Shown here piece by piece: positions 36,987-45,907 of a DNA stretch of 52,538 nt; the stretch's first letter is position 1; every line of letters starts with the position of its first letter. Location: contig JAHBNG010000107.1 of NCBI GenBank assembly GCA_019217005.1, forward strand, positions 1 through 52,538. The letters run 5' to 3'. Both the position numbers and the translations under genes were made by a program. This DNA comes from Chloroflexi bacterium TSY. GTDB lineage: Bacteria; Chloroflexota; Anaerolineae; Caldilineales; Caldilineaceae. The notes below the pieces were generated by a model. It saw nothing but the letters and a program-made list of their open reading frames with translations, made no database searches and was not told the origin of the DNA.

Positions 36987-37138
36987 AGACACGCACAATT
37001 ATTGGCTTAGAACCTATCCGAAAAGTGGTTGTGAGTCCGACCAGCTTCTCGAGCGAGAATGTATCGTCACAGAACTTTTCGGATAAGCCCTTAGATACCT
37101 TGGGAACGAAATTTCCCTATCTGCACACATTTGGGTGA
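36962..37138 (+). pseudogene. PIN-domain toxin start, truncated and carrying a mini-element
   Basis: It begins MAGIEEQLKTRTIIGL, the usual start of a PIN ribonuclease (first acidic residue follows in IIGLDT). A 78-bp inverted-repeat element plus 6-bp duplication interrupts at GL-D; 84 bp is a multiple of three, so the frame runs through it. Removing it restores GLDT, but the ORF then ends within 12 codons, so the rest of the toxin was lost in a separate event. Confidence 0.6.
37012..37089. repeat. 78-bp inverted-repeat mini-element
   Basis: Ends CCTATCCGAAAAGT and ACTTTTCGGATAAG are inverted, flanked by CTTAGA on both sides (37006-37011 and 37090-37095). ATCCGAAAAGT-type ends are common in IS5/IS4-like elements; no parent is in this window. 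Confidence 0.7.
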
Positions 37139-38400
37139 TGAGCGAACAAAGTTTGAGGGCGCACATTATGCCTACAAGAGCGAGACCAATTCGCCAAGCC
37201 GAATTCGGCGAACCGATTCCAGTTACGATTGACGATATGCTGAATGAAATCAGCAATCAAGGACCAGCCATCCCAGCCGTGATGGATTCGGTTCAACCAC
37301 AGCTTGACGCGATGGCCTCGACGTTCTTTACCGAAGCATCCCGCATCTACGTCACCGGCTGCGGGGATTCGTATTTCGCTGGCCTTGCAGCTCGCTTTGC
37401 CTTTGAGCGCTACGCTGGCTTACCGACCGAAGCGGTGGAGGCCCTGGAGTTCGGACGCTATGTCGCAGAGTTTGTCCCGGCCAAATCTTTGGTTTTTGGC
37501 ATCTCCAACTCGGGCAAGGCCACCCGCTCCGTCGAAGCGGTCGTGAATGCGCGGCTGGCGGGTGCGCACACAGTCGCAATTACTGGCAACCCCCAGGGGT
37601 GGTTGGCCCAAGAAGTGGATACCATCCTGGATCAGAGCGTGCGGATCGCGGGGGAACTCATTGGCATGCCGAGTAATCTGACAAGCGATCCCGCTAGCGA
37701 GAAACCGCGCCGCGGCTCGTTTGGCCTGGTCAATTACTTGGCAAGTTTGACAACGCTCTATTTACTTGCGTTTCATACAGGTGTAGCACGCGGCCATCTT
37801 TCAAAGGACGAGGCCCATGCTTTACGCGCGGAGCTGCGTTCGACAGGCGACTTGATTGCTGAGACCGTACGGATTTGCACACCAGCAGCGAAGGCCTATG
37901 CCGAGCAGGTCAAAGAGACAGAGACCTTCACGATTTTGGGGTCTGGTCCGAGTCTGGCCACCAGCTTGTTTTATGCGGCCAAAACCTATGAACTTCCGCG
38001 TGTCTATGGTGTTTCTCAAGAGTTGAAAGAGTGGGCGCACGAGCAGTTTTTTCTCACGCGGGCAGGAACGCAGGTTCTCTTTATCGCACCGCCTGGTCGC
38101 AGCACGACGCGCATTCGAGAATTACTCCACACAACGCAGACGATGGGCGGAACCGCTGTTGTGATTACGGACGAAAGCAACAGTGAGTTGGCAAAGGCCG
38201 CCGATGTTCTGCTTCCGGTCGCTGGATCGGTGCAGGAAGCGCTTTCTCCGATTGTATACTGTATCCCCGGTGAACTCTTTGCCACGTACCTGGCCCAAGC
38301 CCGTGGCCGACTGGCTTTCGAGTTTGATTCCGAGCTGCAGTACGAGATGAACATGCGCACGATCCAGGAGAGTCAGCTGATTGAATTTCATCCCGCGTAA
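37138..38400 (+). CDS. Double-SIS-domain sugar-phosphate isomerase-like protein
   Basis: About 420 residues with two SIS domains, the arrangement of the isomerase half of GlmS and of AgaS/FrlB-like deglycase or deaminase enzymes. Domain 1 (about 50-190): RIYVTGCGDSYFAGLAARFA, then LVFGISNSGKATRSVEAV. Domain 2 (about 250-400): FTILGSGPSLATSLFYAAKT, ELKEWAHEQFFLTRAGTQVL. The Glu in QELKEW is in the usual catalytic place. There is no glutaminase domain, so it probably acts on an imported phospho-amino-sugar or fructosyl-amine. A GTG at 37135 is an alternative start. Confidence 0.85.
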   Translation: MSEQSLRAHIMPTRARPIRQAEFGEPIPVTIDDMLNEISNQGPAIPAVMDSVQPQLDAMASTFFTEASRIYVTGCGDSYFAGLAARFAFERYAGLPTEAVEALEFGRYVAEFVPAKSLVFGISNSGKATRSVEAVVNARLAGAHTVAITGNPQGWLAQEVDTILDQSVRIAGELIGMPSNLTSDPASEKPRRGSFGLVNYLASLTTLYLLAFHTGVARGHLSKDEAHALRAELRSTGDLIAETVRICTPAAKAYAEQVKETETFTILGSGPSLATSLFYAAKTYELPRVYGVSQELKEWAHEQFFLTRAGTQVLFIAPPGRSTTRIRELLHTTQTMGGTAVVITDESNSELAKAADVLLPVAGSVQEALSPIVYCIPGELFATYLAQARGRLAFEFDSELQYEMNMRTIQESQLIEFHPA

Positions 38401-38627
38401 TGATCCATGTAATGGCGCTCTCGGCAGTGGGGCGCAAGTTCAGGCTGCAGAACTTGGACCTGGCCGCCACTTGAGAAAGTACCGGGGCATATAGTAACGG
38501 CCTTTATCACCGAGCAGGGTGCTATGGAGCCAGCAGCAGTCTGGACGATCGCCCAATCACGATCAAGTTCGAGTTTCAATTTGAAATGAATTGCAAGTTC
38601 ACAGACCTGCACAACATTTGACAGTTT
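38401..38627 (-). other. Unidentified, possibly coding remnant
   Basis: On the minus strand one frame is open through this stretch (VVQVCELAIHFKLKLELDRD, IAPCSVIKAVTICPGTFSSG), while another frame reads LLGDKGRYYMPRYFLKW. Neither is recognisable. The stretch ends at a MITE family 1 terminus. It may be a decayed gene fragment. Confidence 0.3.
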
Positions 38628-38643
38628 CAGTAGATCCAAATTT
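38628..38643 (+). repeat. Orphan end of MITE family 1
   Basis: The 16-bp terminus CAGTAGATCCAAATTT is present without any interior or opposite end. The MITE family 2 unit begins 2 bp later, so it may have replaced the rest. Confidence 0.65.
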
Positions 38644-38645
38644 CT

Positions 38646-38865
38646 GCGGAGTAGGCGTTCTCTATTACACGCAGTAGACATAATCCTGCATTTCTCAGTC
38701 AAAACAGACTCGAGCGGGCCAAATGGTCCGAGATTCTCTACTGCGTCTTTTTTCGCCATTTGAACGCTCTACCTCTGAGAAATCCTACTGCGTGTAATCT
38801 CTAATGCCGGATTGAGTCGGGTAGAGCCGCATTAGAGAATGCTGCGCCATGCATGGCGACTCCGC
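38646..38865. repeat. Composite palindromic repeat, MITE family 2, copy 2 (220 bp)
   Basis: GCGGAG to CTCCGC, matching 14328-14548 almost base for base, with the inner 135-bp element at 38664-38798 (ATTACACGCAGTAG / CTACTGCGTGTAAT). The outermost CCATTCAAATAA layer of copy 1 is missing here. Confidence 0.88.
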
Positions 38866-39201
38866 CGCCAATCGATCTTAACTTAACGACATTGTCTACT
38901 ATCTACCAATTCTCCGACTGCTCATCGATCCAAGCGTTAAGCTTCTCGACAAATGGTCCAATGAGTTCTTCGACGCCGGACTCACCAGTATAGGCAACAC
39001 TCATGACTTCGTTGGTGAGAGTACTCCCGCTGTGTTGCCAAAGCCAGGAGAAATAGCCCGGAATGTAAGGTTCAACGACGGAGTATTTGTTGGGTCCCGA
39101 AATGGCGTGGGCAAACATAGGATAATTCTCCGGCACCTCCTTCCGATCGGGGCCGACAAACTGATCATGGAGCGTTTCCTTCAAGATCGGCATACTCTCC
39201 C

Positions 39202-40690
39202 CTTTACTTTCTGGTAAAGGCTTGAGTGACAAAGGGCAAACCGAAAGGGGCGGAAAAAAGAATCCACCCTGAAAAAACGGGATAAAATGTAAAAATAGTG
39301 CTCGGCTAGTTTAAGCAGCGGCATTGAGGCGGCGATGAGCGAGAACGCCTTTAGGGAAATGGTGTGAAACCGAGGCCTTTTTCCGAAAGTCAGGGTCGAG
39401 TTGGTCAGGAGTTGGAAAAAGAGCACTCGAGAGAACACGGCGCAGCCTGCCGGGAGTGGATTGAGGCTCTCGATCCCAGTAGCCAGTCGGTATGGGAGGA
39501 AGAGAAGCGGCTAAATGGGAAAGAAGATTGCCAGCCAGCAGCCCCAGTTCAGGTAAGCGGAAACAAGCCTCATCGGCATGAACAAATTGACGATGTAAGC
39601 CAATCATCTGCTTGGAAGCCAAGGGGGGAGGTTCAACAGGCCAGCGTTCCAGGTAGACAAGATAAATGGTTTCAGGCTGCAAAGTCATAACGGTCGCCAA
39701 AACCAAAGGTGTGTTGTAGGCCGGATCCTGAATGACGTAAATCGAGTAGGTACGGTTGGCTGTATCCACCTTGGTTGTTCTGGGGACGAGATTGTGCCAT
39801 GCTTGATAGCAAATCAGGCGACCACTATAGAGAAAGCGACCAGACGAGTCCGGAGTTGTAGCCTCGAGTCGCTTTCCCTTATAGCTGCGAGAGCGGACGC
39901 ACAATATCACCATATTCAGGTGGTCTGCCTTTTCTTTGCGTTTGGGGAACTCATTGCGGCGCACTGTGCAGTTAATGGCTTCCCGCAGGACAAATCGGTC
40001 TATGCCGCTTTCTAGCATTTCTCTGATTGTAAACCCGGCATCGACCACCGCCACTTCGTCTGACTCCAGTGATTTCTTCGTCTCTGTCAGCAGCTTTTTC
40101 CGAAACTCACTTTCCTTTGTTCCAACCGTGCATCTCATGATTGCCTTGAGCAGTGGCACTCGCTTCCCGCCTATCTCCCCCGAGCTTATCATCACTCCAA
40201 AGATGAGCGCGGCAATGCCCGACGAGCCGTTGAGTTATAGAGTCGGTTCACTTTCCCTTGCAGCTTCGGTCGCCAGAACCCTGTGATATCTATGCTTTTC
40301 ACTCGGTACCCTTCTAACTTTTTTGCCTCCCATTCCCTTTCCACTTCTTCTTGCCACGACCCCAGCAGACTTGTGATATCCCATGATCCATATCGAAAGC
40401 TCCACCAGCTTCGCCGGAGCTCCTCATCTTCAAACCCGCTTTCTTTCAATGCGCTATGGATTGCTCCTCGACTTTTCAGAAACGACCCATTCAGCATTGC
40501 CCACATCAGACGCATTACATTTACGTTTGTTCCCATCGGCGTTACTTGCAATACATTCATCAGTACTGCTATAGTTATTTCTGGCGCGGTTAGCATTCCT
40601 TCCTCCTTTTTGGGTTCTCTACCTTTAGGATGAACTGCTAACCGCTTTTTGTCACATTTCTCATCTCTTTTCTTTTACCAGAAAGTAAAG
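39202..40690 (-). mobile_element. IS4-like insertion sequence, copy 2 (1489 bp)
   Basis: Same ends as the copy at 3051-4546 (CTTTACTTTCTGGTAAA), opposite orientation, with the 5-bp duplication CTCCC (39197-39201 and 40691-40695) in the sugar-binding-protein gene. Confidence 0.93.
39311..40596 (-). pseudogene. IS4-like transposase of copy 2, two overlapping ORFs
   Basis: ORF1 (40596-40192) ends at TGA inside GAGTGATGATAAGC. ORF2 (40195-39311), from GTG or the adjacent ATG, continues the same protein in the -1 frame. ORF1 holds the first Asp (KSIDITGFWRP); ORF2 holds VAVVDAGF and the LERWPVEPPPLASK segment. Unlike copy 1, ORF2 is uninterrupted. A one-base difference from copy 1 near the junction suggests the ancestor had a single frame; a programmed frameshift is possible, but I see no in-frame slippery heptamer just before the junction. 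Confidence 0.78.
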
Positions 40691-41553
40691 CTCCCAGGTG
40701 CTGTGGAAATTTACCTGTGGTTGGTAATCGAGCCAGAATGCAGCATAGGCCCATGCTTCGTCGGCATTCTCAGTATCGGATGAAACTGCCATACCCGATC
40801 CATAGTTAATCACCACCTTCTCCTTGCCGCGAGGTACGTCCACCACATCCCAACGGAATTCGGCATCTCGGTAGCCACCTGCGCCGATGGACCACGGGCC
40901 ATCACCCCAGGCCATGGCAATTCGACCGTTCTGGAAGGTCGTGGGCTGCAGTTGTAGGTCCGCCGGCATGGGGGCTACCTTGTGCAGAGAATAGAGATCG
41001 GCTACCCACTGCAGAGCCTCCACTGCGGCCGGCTGATCCAACGTACATGTCCGCCTGGCTTCATCAAGGTAATTTCCTCCATTCTGAAAAACAAAGGATG
41101 GGTAGCGAGAAATCGACAGACCGAACCGTTCAACTCGGTCATCTTCGCGTTTGGTCAACTGGAGCGCAGCCTCCAGCATATCGTCCCAAGTCCAATCCGC
41201 TGTCGGGTAATCCAATCCCGCTTCGTCGAAAGTGTCCATGTTGTAGTAGAAGCCCATCGGTCCCTGGGCATTACACAGCATCCAGTGTTGCGCCTGAAAT
41301 TCTCCAGAAAGGGCCAAGAAATCTTCGCCCAATTCCTCCAGATTCAAGTCCCTGTCAAAATAATCATCCAGAGGAATCGTGGCCCCCAACGCTGCCCACT
41401 CCGGCCCCATCGCGGAATCCAAGTAGAAGACGTCCGGCAGGGTGTGCGCAGCAGCCATTGTTTTCATCTTGTTGCTGAAGTCGGAAATCGGCATATACTC
41501 GGCCTGTATAGCAGGGTAAGCCTCGGCGAAGAGTTGCATATTGTTTTGAATAA

Positions 41554-42853
41554 GGCCAATCCAAAAAATAAAATATACGCGAGAAGGTGTTAAACTAGCT
41601 CTCCAAAAGGAGCAAAAATGACAATCTCGCCAGAAATGGTTGAAGTCTTGAAAGAGACGAAGGCCATGTTAAGTGGATACGAAAGAAGGCACTTCATGGC
41701 CCAAACGGTCAAAACGATATGCGAAGGGAGTCCGACGAAAGCAGAACGAGAGTTGGGCTGGAATCGGGCGACGATAGCCAAAGCCCTGGAAGAACTAGAA
41801 GGCGGCTTCTGTTATGTCGACCAAAGCCACCGACGTGGTCGCAAAAAAGCCGAAGACCATATCCCCACTTTACTGGCCGATATGGTTGAAATCGCCGATC
41901 AATTCAGCCAGACCGATCCCACCTTTCGAACCCCCCAATTGTACACTCGACTAACCGCCGCCGAAATGCGTACCCAGCTCATCGAGCAGAAAGGATACAC
42001 AGATGAGGAATTGCCTGGCGAAGAGGCCATCCGCTTGAAGCTCAATGAGTTAGGCTATGGCTCAAACCGGGTCAAAAAAAGTCAACCAGTGAAAAAAGAT
42101 CCCAGAGACCGATGCGATCTTTGATAGAATTCATCAGATCAATCAAGAAGCGGATGCAGACGAGACGGTTCTGCGCCTCTTGGGATGCCAAAGCGACGAT
42201 TTTACTTGACCGTTTCTCGAGAGAAGGGATAAGTCGAGTGGTTGTCAAAGCGCTCGATCATGACTTTCAAGATAAGAAGACCGAGAAAGTCACTCCTTTT
42301 GGCATTTACCTCCCTTCAACCAAGGAACTCTTTCTTTACTTGACTCAGTCGAAAGTGACGAGTGACTGTATTGTCGACTGCCTGATTGATTTTTGGGAAA
42401 GCGTACGTGAACACTTTCCTCACGTCAAGACCCTCGTGATCAATCAGGACAATGGTCCCGAAAATCATACCCGTCGGACTCAGTTTATGTATCGTCTCAC
42501 TCAGTTTGTTGAGCACTATCGTCTCTCTATTCAGCTCGCCTGCTACCCTCCTTATCACAGTAAATACAACCCCATCGAACGGGTTTGGGGCCATCTTGAA
42601 AAACACTGGAACGGTTCTCTTCTCGATTCTCTTGAGACCGTTCTCAATTTTGCCCGTTCTTTTCGCTTTAACCAACTACAACCCTTCGTTCACCTGAATT
42701 CCACTCTTTATGAGACCGGCGTCAAACTCACTCAGAAAGAGATGGACCGTTTGGCACAACGCTTCCAACGTTTACCTGGTTTAGAAAAATGGTTTGTCCT
42801 TATTCCCCCTCTCCATTCTCTCGTTCGCGTATAATTATTTTTTTGGTTTAGCC
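41554..42853 (+). mobile_element. ISAzo13-type insertion sequence, copy 2 (1300 bp)
   Basis: Ends GGCCAATCCAAAAAA and TTTTTTTGGTTTAGCC, with the 3-bp duplication TAA (41551-41553 and 42854-42856) in the sugar-binding-protein gene. Nearly identical to 21590-22892. Confidence 0.92.
41618..42834 (+). pseudogene. ISAzo13-type transposase of copy 2, frameshifted at other sites
   Basis: The N-terminal frame (from 41618) reads past the lesion of copy 1 (RTPQLYTRLTAAEMRT) but shifts at an A6 run near 42098 where copy 1 has A5, and again near 42178 where CT is missing. The catalytic Asp (SWDAKATILLDR), TLVINQDNGPENH and NPIERVWG follow, to LHSLVRV. Copies 1 and 2 are damaged at different places, so together they define one intact protein of about 400 residues. 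Confidence 0.85.
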
Positions 42854-43199
42854 TAAATGGCGGATTGCCCTGCCACGGGGTTCCCCAGACGATCTGGACC
42901 TGCTCTTGGGCAGGAGATTCTGCACCGGTCGCCGCCTCTCCATTTTGAGAAGCTGGTGAGGCTGCCGGAACACAAGCGGCAAGGAGACCTATCCCCGATG
43001 TTATGCCCAACTGCAACATGAATGTCCGACGCGACATTTTGTTCATTATTTTTCTCCTATTGATTCAAGATTAGGTAACGTTGGTCACATTGCGCAAAGA
43101 TTTCTCGCGGGAGGGCTGCCAAATGTCAACGGCTCCTAAAAGTACCGACAGCACCTCTTTCTTCGCCTCAGCCTTAGCATCAGCCTCTTTCTTGGAATG

Positions 43200-44150
43200 T
43201 TAACCTTTAAAACTGTAGATAACTACGCCTTGTATGAAGTACTTCTGCAACATAAAGAAAACGGCCAAGGGCGGCAGCAGCACCAGCGTAGATGCCGCCA
43301 TCAGGTAGTTGTATTTCACACCGTACATGCTTTGGAACTGTCGCAGACCCAAAGCGAGCGTGAATTTATCTGGGCTGTCGAGATAGATGAGGGGCCCCAG
43401 AAAATCGTTCCAGTGTGTCATAAAAGAAAAGATCGCCACCGTGATCAGCGCCGGCTTGCACAGGGGCAACAGGATGCGGGAGAAGATCTGAAACGTATGG
43501 CATCCGTCGATGCGTGCTGCATCGTCAAGCTCACGCGGGATGACGGAGAAGAATTGTCTCAGGAGAAAAATGTAGAAGGCGTTTCCAAAAAACGCGGGTA
43601 CGGTCAGTGGAAGGAATGAATTCGTCCACTGGAGCGTCTTAAATAGGATGAATTGGGGGATGAGAATGACCTGCCAGGGCAGCATCATTGTGCTCAGTAC
43701 CAAAATAAAGAGGATGTTTTTGGCCCTGGCCCGCAGACGTGCAAAGCCGAAGGCCGCCAGAGAACAGGAGAAGAGTGAACCAGCGATATTCGCCACGACA
43801 ATCAAGGATGTATTGGCCAGATTCGTTGCGAAGGGCATACCTACATACTGCGTTAGCGTGCCATGTTGCGGCTGGGGCGTGACTACATCAACGAAGTTTT
43901 GCCACAAAACTGGCTCCGGTATCCACTTAGGCGGGAATAGAAAAACTTGCACCTCTGGTTTGACAGCGGTAGAGAGCATCCAGAAAAACGGGATCAGGAG
44001 GAAGAATCCGCAGCCAAACAGGACCAGGTAAAGTGTGATTCTGCCCAATACGGGAAGAATGGACCTTCTCATCATAATTCCTAACTTGTCTAGGACGGCG
44101 GTTTGATCTTGATATCGCTCCTGTGATCCTCCACCGATTACTTTACTCAT
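43200..44150 (-). CDS. CUT1 sugar ABC transporter permease (MalG/UgpE type)
   Basis: 316 residues. A hydrophilic N-terminus is followed by LYLVLFGCGFFLLIPFFWML and five more helices. PPKWIPEPVLWQNFVDVV and the EAA loop RELDDAARIDGCHTFQIFSR fix the MalG type; FSFMTHWNDFLGPLIYLDSP is also typical. It ends with VVIYSFKG, as in relatives. It lies 4 bp after the MalF-type gene and 150 bp before the disrupted binding-protein gene. It should still form a channel but has no receptor from this locus. Confidence 0.92.
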   Translation of the reverse strand: MSKVIGGGSQERYQDQTAVLDKLGIMMRRSILPVLGRITLYLVLFGCGFFLLIPFFWMLSTAVKPEVQVFLFPPKWIPEPVLWQNFVDVVTPQPQHGTLTQYVGMPFATNLANTSLIVVANIAGSLFSCSLAAFGFARLRARAKNILFILVLSTMMLPWQVILIPQFILFKTLQWTNSFLPLTVPAFFGNAFYIFLLRQFFSVIPRELDDAARIDGCHTFQIFSRILLPLCKPALITVAIFSFMTHWNDFLGPLIYLDSPDKFTLALGLRQFQSMYGVKYNYLMAASTLVLLPPLAVFFMLQKYFIQGVVIYSFKG

Positions 44151-44154
44151 TTAG

Positions 44155-45093
44155 CTACTCACGAGTTCCCAAATCTGTCTCATAATAGACCCAAAATCTC
44201 GAGCTCTTGAAGATAAAGAGCGTCAGGATCAGAATGATCACAAAAAGCACCCAGGCCAGCGCCGAGGCATACCCCATACTGAATTGTTGGAATCCTTTCT
44301 GGTAGAGGTAGAGCACGTAGAAAAGGGTTGCATTGCCCGGCCCACCCCCTGTCATGATATATGCCTCAGTAAAAACCTGAAACGAGTTAATGATCCCGAT
44401 CACCAACATAAAGAAAATAACCGGCGAAAGAAGCGGCAACGTAATGGAGATAAATTTCCGAACCGCTCCAGCGCCGTCGATCGACGCCGCCTCATAGAAT
44501 TCAGTCGGGATACTTTGGAGGCCGGCCAGATAGATCACCATGGTACTCCCAACGCCCCAAAGACTCATGATCACCAGCGAAGGTAGCGCCCATGTTCTGC
44601 TGAAAATCCACTGCGGCCCCGCAATCCCGATGAAGCGCAGCCCCATATTGATCAGACCAAACTCTGGATTGAACATCCACATCCATAGCATGGCGACTGC
44701 TACACCGCTGACGACCGCAGGAGTGAAATAGACCGTACGCCAGATGGAGAGACCTCTTACACGTTGGTTTAACAGAACTGCAACGGACAATCCGACTATG
44801 ATTTGAAGGGGCACCGACAGGATGGCATACGTGACCGTTACCCGGAGTGACGTCCAAAATAGCTCATCTTGAACCAGCTTTTGGAAGTTCTCCAGACCGA
44901 TCAGCTCCGGAAAATGAAAGCCATTGTAGTTGGTAAATCCCAGATAGAGCGAGGCCAGGAATGGACCAGCAATGAAGATAACGAAACCAAGCAGCCAGGG
45001 CGTGATAGAAAGATAGAACTCTAGTTCCTCACGTCTGGCTTGCGGGCGAAGCTTCTGTCGACCTGGTTTCGTCTCGACTACCGTGGTTGACAT
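44155..45093 (-). CDS. CUT1 sugar ABC transporter permease (MalF/UgpA type)
   Basis: 312 residues with six helices: WLLGFVIFIAGPFLASLYLG near residue 33, then WRTVYFTPAVVSGVAVAMLW. EAA loop EFYEAASIDGAGAVRKFISI and the late NSFQVFTEAYIMTGGGPGNA. The ATG at 45093 has GAAGGAGATG upstream. First gene of the operon in the order MalF, MalG, binding protein, a different order from the 17029-20460 system, so the two are not recent duplicates. Confidence 0.93.
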   Translation of the reverse strand: MSTTVVETKPGRQKLRPQARREELEFYLSITPWLLGFVIFIAGPFLASLYLGFTNYNGFHFPELIGLENFQKLVQDELFWTSLRVTVTYAILSVPLQIIVGLSVAVLLNQRVRGLSIWRTVYFTPAVVSGVAVAMLWMWMFNPEFGLINMGLRFIGIAGPQWIFSRTWALPSLVIMSLWGVGSTMVIYLAGLQSIPTEFYEAASIDGAGAVRKFISITLPLLSPVIFFMLVIGIINSFQVFTEAYIMTGGGPGNATLFYVLYLYQKGFQQFSMGYASALAWVLFVIILILTLFIFKSSRFWVYYETDLGTRE

Positions 45094-45157
45094 TTCGACA
45101 TCTCCTTCTCAATGAAGTCTTCCAATTAGGGTTCAGGTCCGTTTTTTGACAGGGTCA

Positions 45158-45289
45158 GTGGGTGTCATTGAAGTAGATGCAGTCACGGGTACAGTGGCTC
45201 AACCTTCCGCTGAACAAATCAAAGAGATACAGGACCGCGCGGATGACCTTGCTATCCGTTTTGCACCGCAAACAACAGCAGTCAGCTGA
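45158..45289 (+). CDS. Small acidic protein ahead of a C39 peptidase
   Basis: 43 residues from a GTG (GVIEVDAVTGTVAQPSAEQ, then IKEIQDRADDLAIRFAP). The pattern, a short beta start followed by an amphipathic helix, is seen in small proteins encoded directly before C39-like peptidase genes in several bacteria. The stop lies inside the peptidase gene, whose ATG is at 45243, so the two overlap by 47 bp. The ribosome site is weak and the start uncertain. Confidence 0.4.
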   Translation: MGVIEVDAVTGTVAQPSAEQIKEIQDRADDLAIRFAPQTTAVS

Positions 45290-45546
45290 TTGTTTGGCTG
45301 CCTGCGCAGCGATAGTGCTCGACTACCTCCAAATTCCTGTTCAATATGATCGCCTGTTGCGGCAATTGCGAGTTGAGTACTTTGGCTCACTTTTCCGCAA
45401 TCTCCACTATCTGGAATCTCTGGGTGTCTATATTTCTTTTGATCGAGCAGGGAGACTTTGACTCTTTACGCAAGCATATCGAAACTGGACTGCCGCCTCT
45501 TGTGCCAGTGATAACAGGCGAACTGCCATATTGGGATGTCGATTAG
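45243..45546 (+). pseudogene. C39-type cysteine peptidase, frameshifted and truncated
   Basis: The first frame has the C39 nucleophile region QQQSADCLAACAAIVLDYLQ, then YDRLLRQLRV and NLHYLESLGV. It shifts near 45450 into a second frame reading DSLRKHIETGLPPLVPVITG, ELPYWDVD and a stop. The catalytic His, which normally follows within about 10 residues of that point, is missing. C39 domains mature bacteriocin leaders or act as stand-alone peptidases; this copy should be dead. Confidence 0.7.
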
Positions 45547-45601
45547 ATTTGGGTCATCTCAGAGCGTGTTTTTAGAGTCTGACGAAAAGGCGAGCAAGCG
45601 C

Positions 45602-45684
45602 CAGTTGAGTTGCGAAGCAGTATCGAAACCCGCGTTTGTGGGTCGACCCATTTGATTTCGATACGTCTTAGGCTACTCAACCGG
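45602..45684. repeat. REP-like palindrome, copy 2
   Basis: Arms CAGTTGAGTTGC...GTATCGAAACC and TTTCGATACG...GGCTACTCAACCGG, with the loop GTGGGTCGACCCA. Same family as 34677-34762 in inverse orientation. It directly follows the C39 peptidase relic. Confidence 0.8.
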
Positions 45685-45907
45685 CACTGATCCCACTTTT
45701 CAAACACCTTCTCAAACCCAGCGTGCCGGAAGGAAGAGTCCAAGAAACTAGATCTTTGGACCTAAGCAGGGGTTGTCATGCACAAGCAGATAAAATGGGA
45801 GAGCTTCCCTGCTATGATTACAAAAGAATTCCTAGTCTCTGCCATATTTGCCTTTTGCTTATGGTGAGCACTCTACCATGACCTGAATGTTGTGTCAAGG
45901 AAGTGAA

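Larger units (their letters stand above)
38903..43046 (-). pseudogene. CUT1 sugar-binding lipoprotein gene split by two IS elements
   Basis: Three exon-like pieces make one family-1 binding protein. Piece 1 (43046-42854): Tat-like lipoprotein signal SRRTFMLQLGITSGIGLLAAC, then VQIVWGTPWQGNPPF. Piece 2 (41553-40691): MQLFAEAYPAIQAEYMPISD, WTWDDMLEAALQL, ADLQLQPTTFQNGRIAMAWG. Piece 3 (39201-38903): MPILKETLHDQFV to SENW. Removing the ISAzo13-type insert plus TAA and the IS4-like insert plus CTCCC joins PPF-IQNNMQLF and STWE-SMPILK in frame, giving 1347 bp and 448 residues. It is the third gene after the MalF- and MalG-type permeases. The insertions should abolish the protein. Confidence 0.9.

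Noticed and set aside
40192..40195. Programmed -1 frameshift in the IS4-like transposase
   Set aside because: The ORF1/ORF2 overlap is tempting, but the nearby GGGAAAG is not in the right frame and copy 1 differs by one base at the junction, so mutation is as likely.
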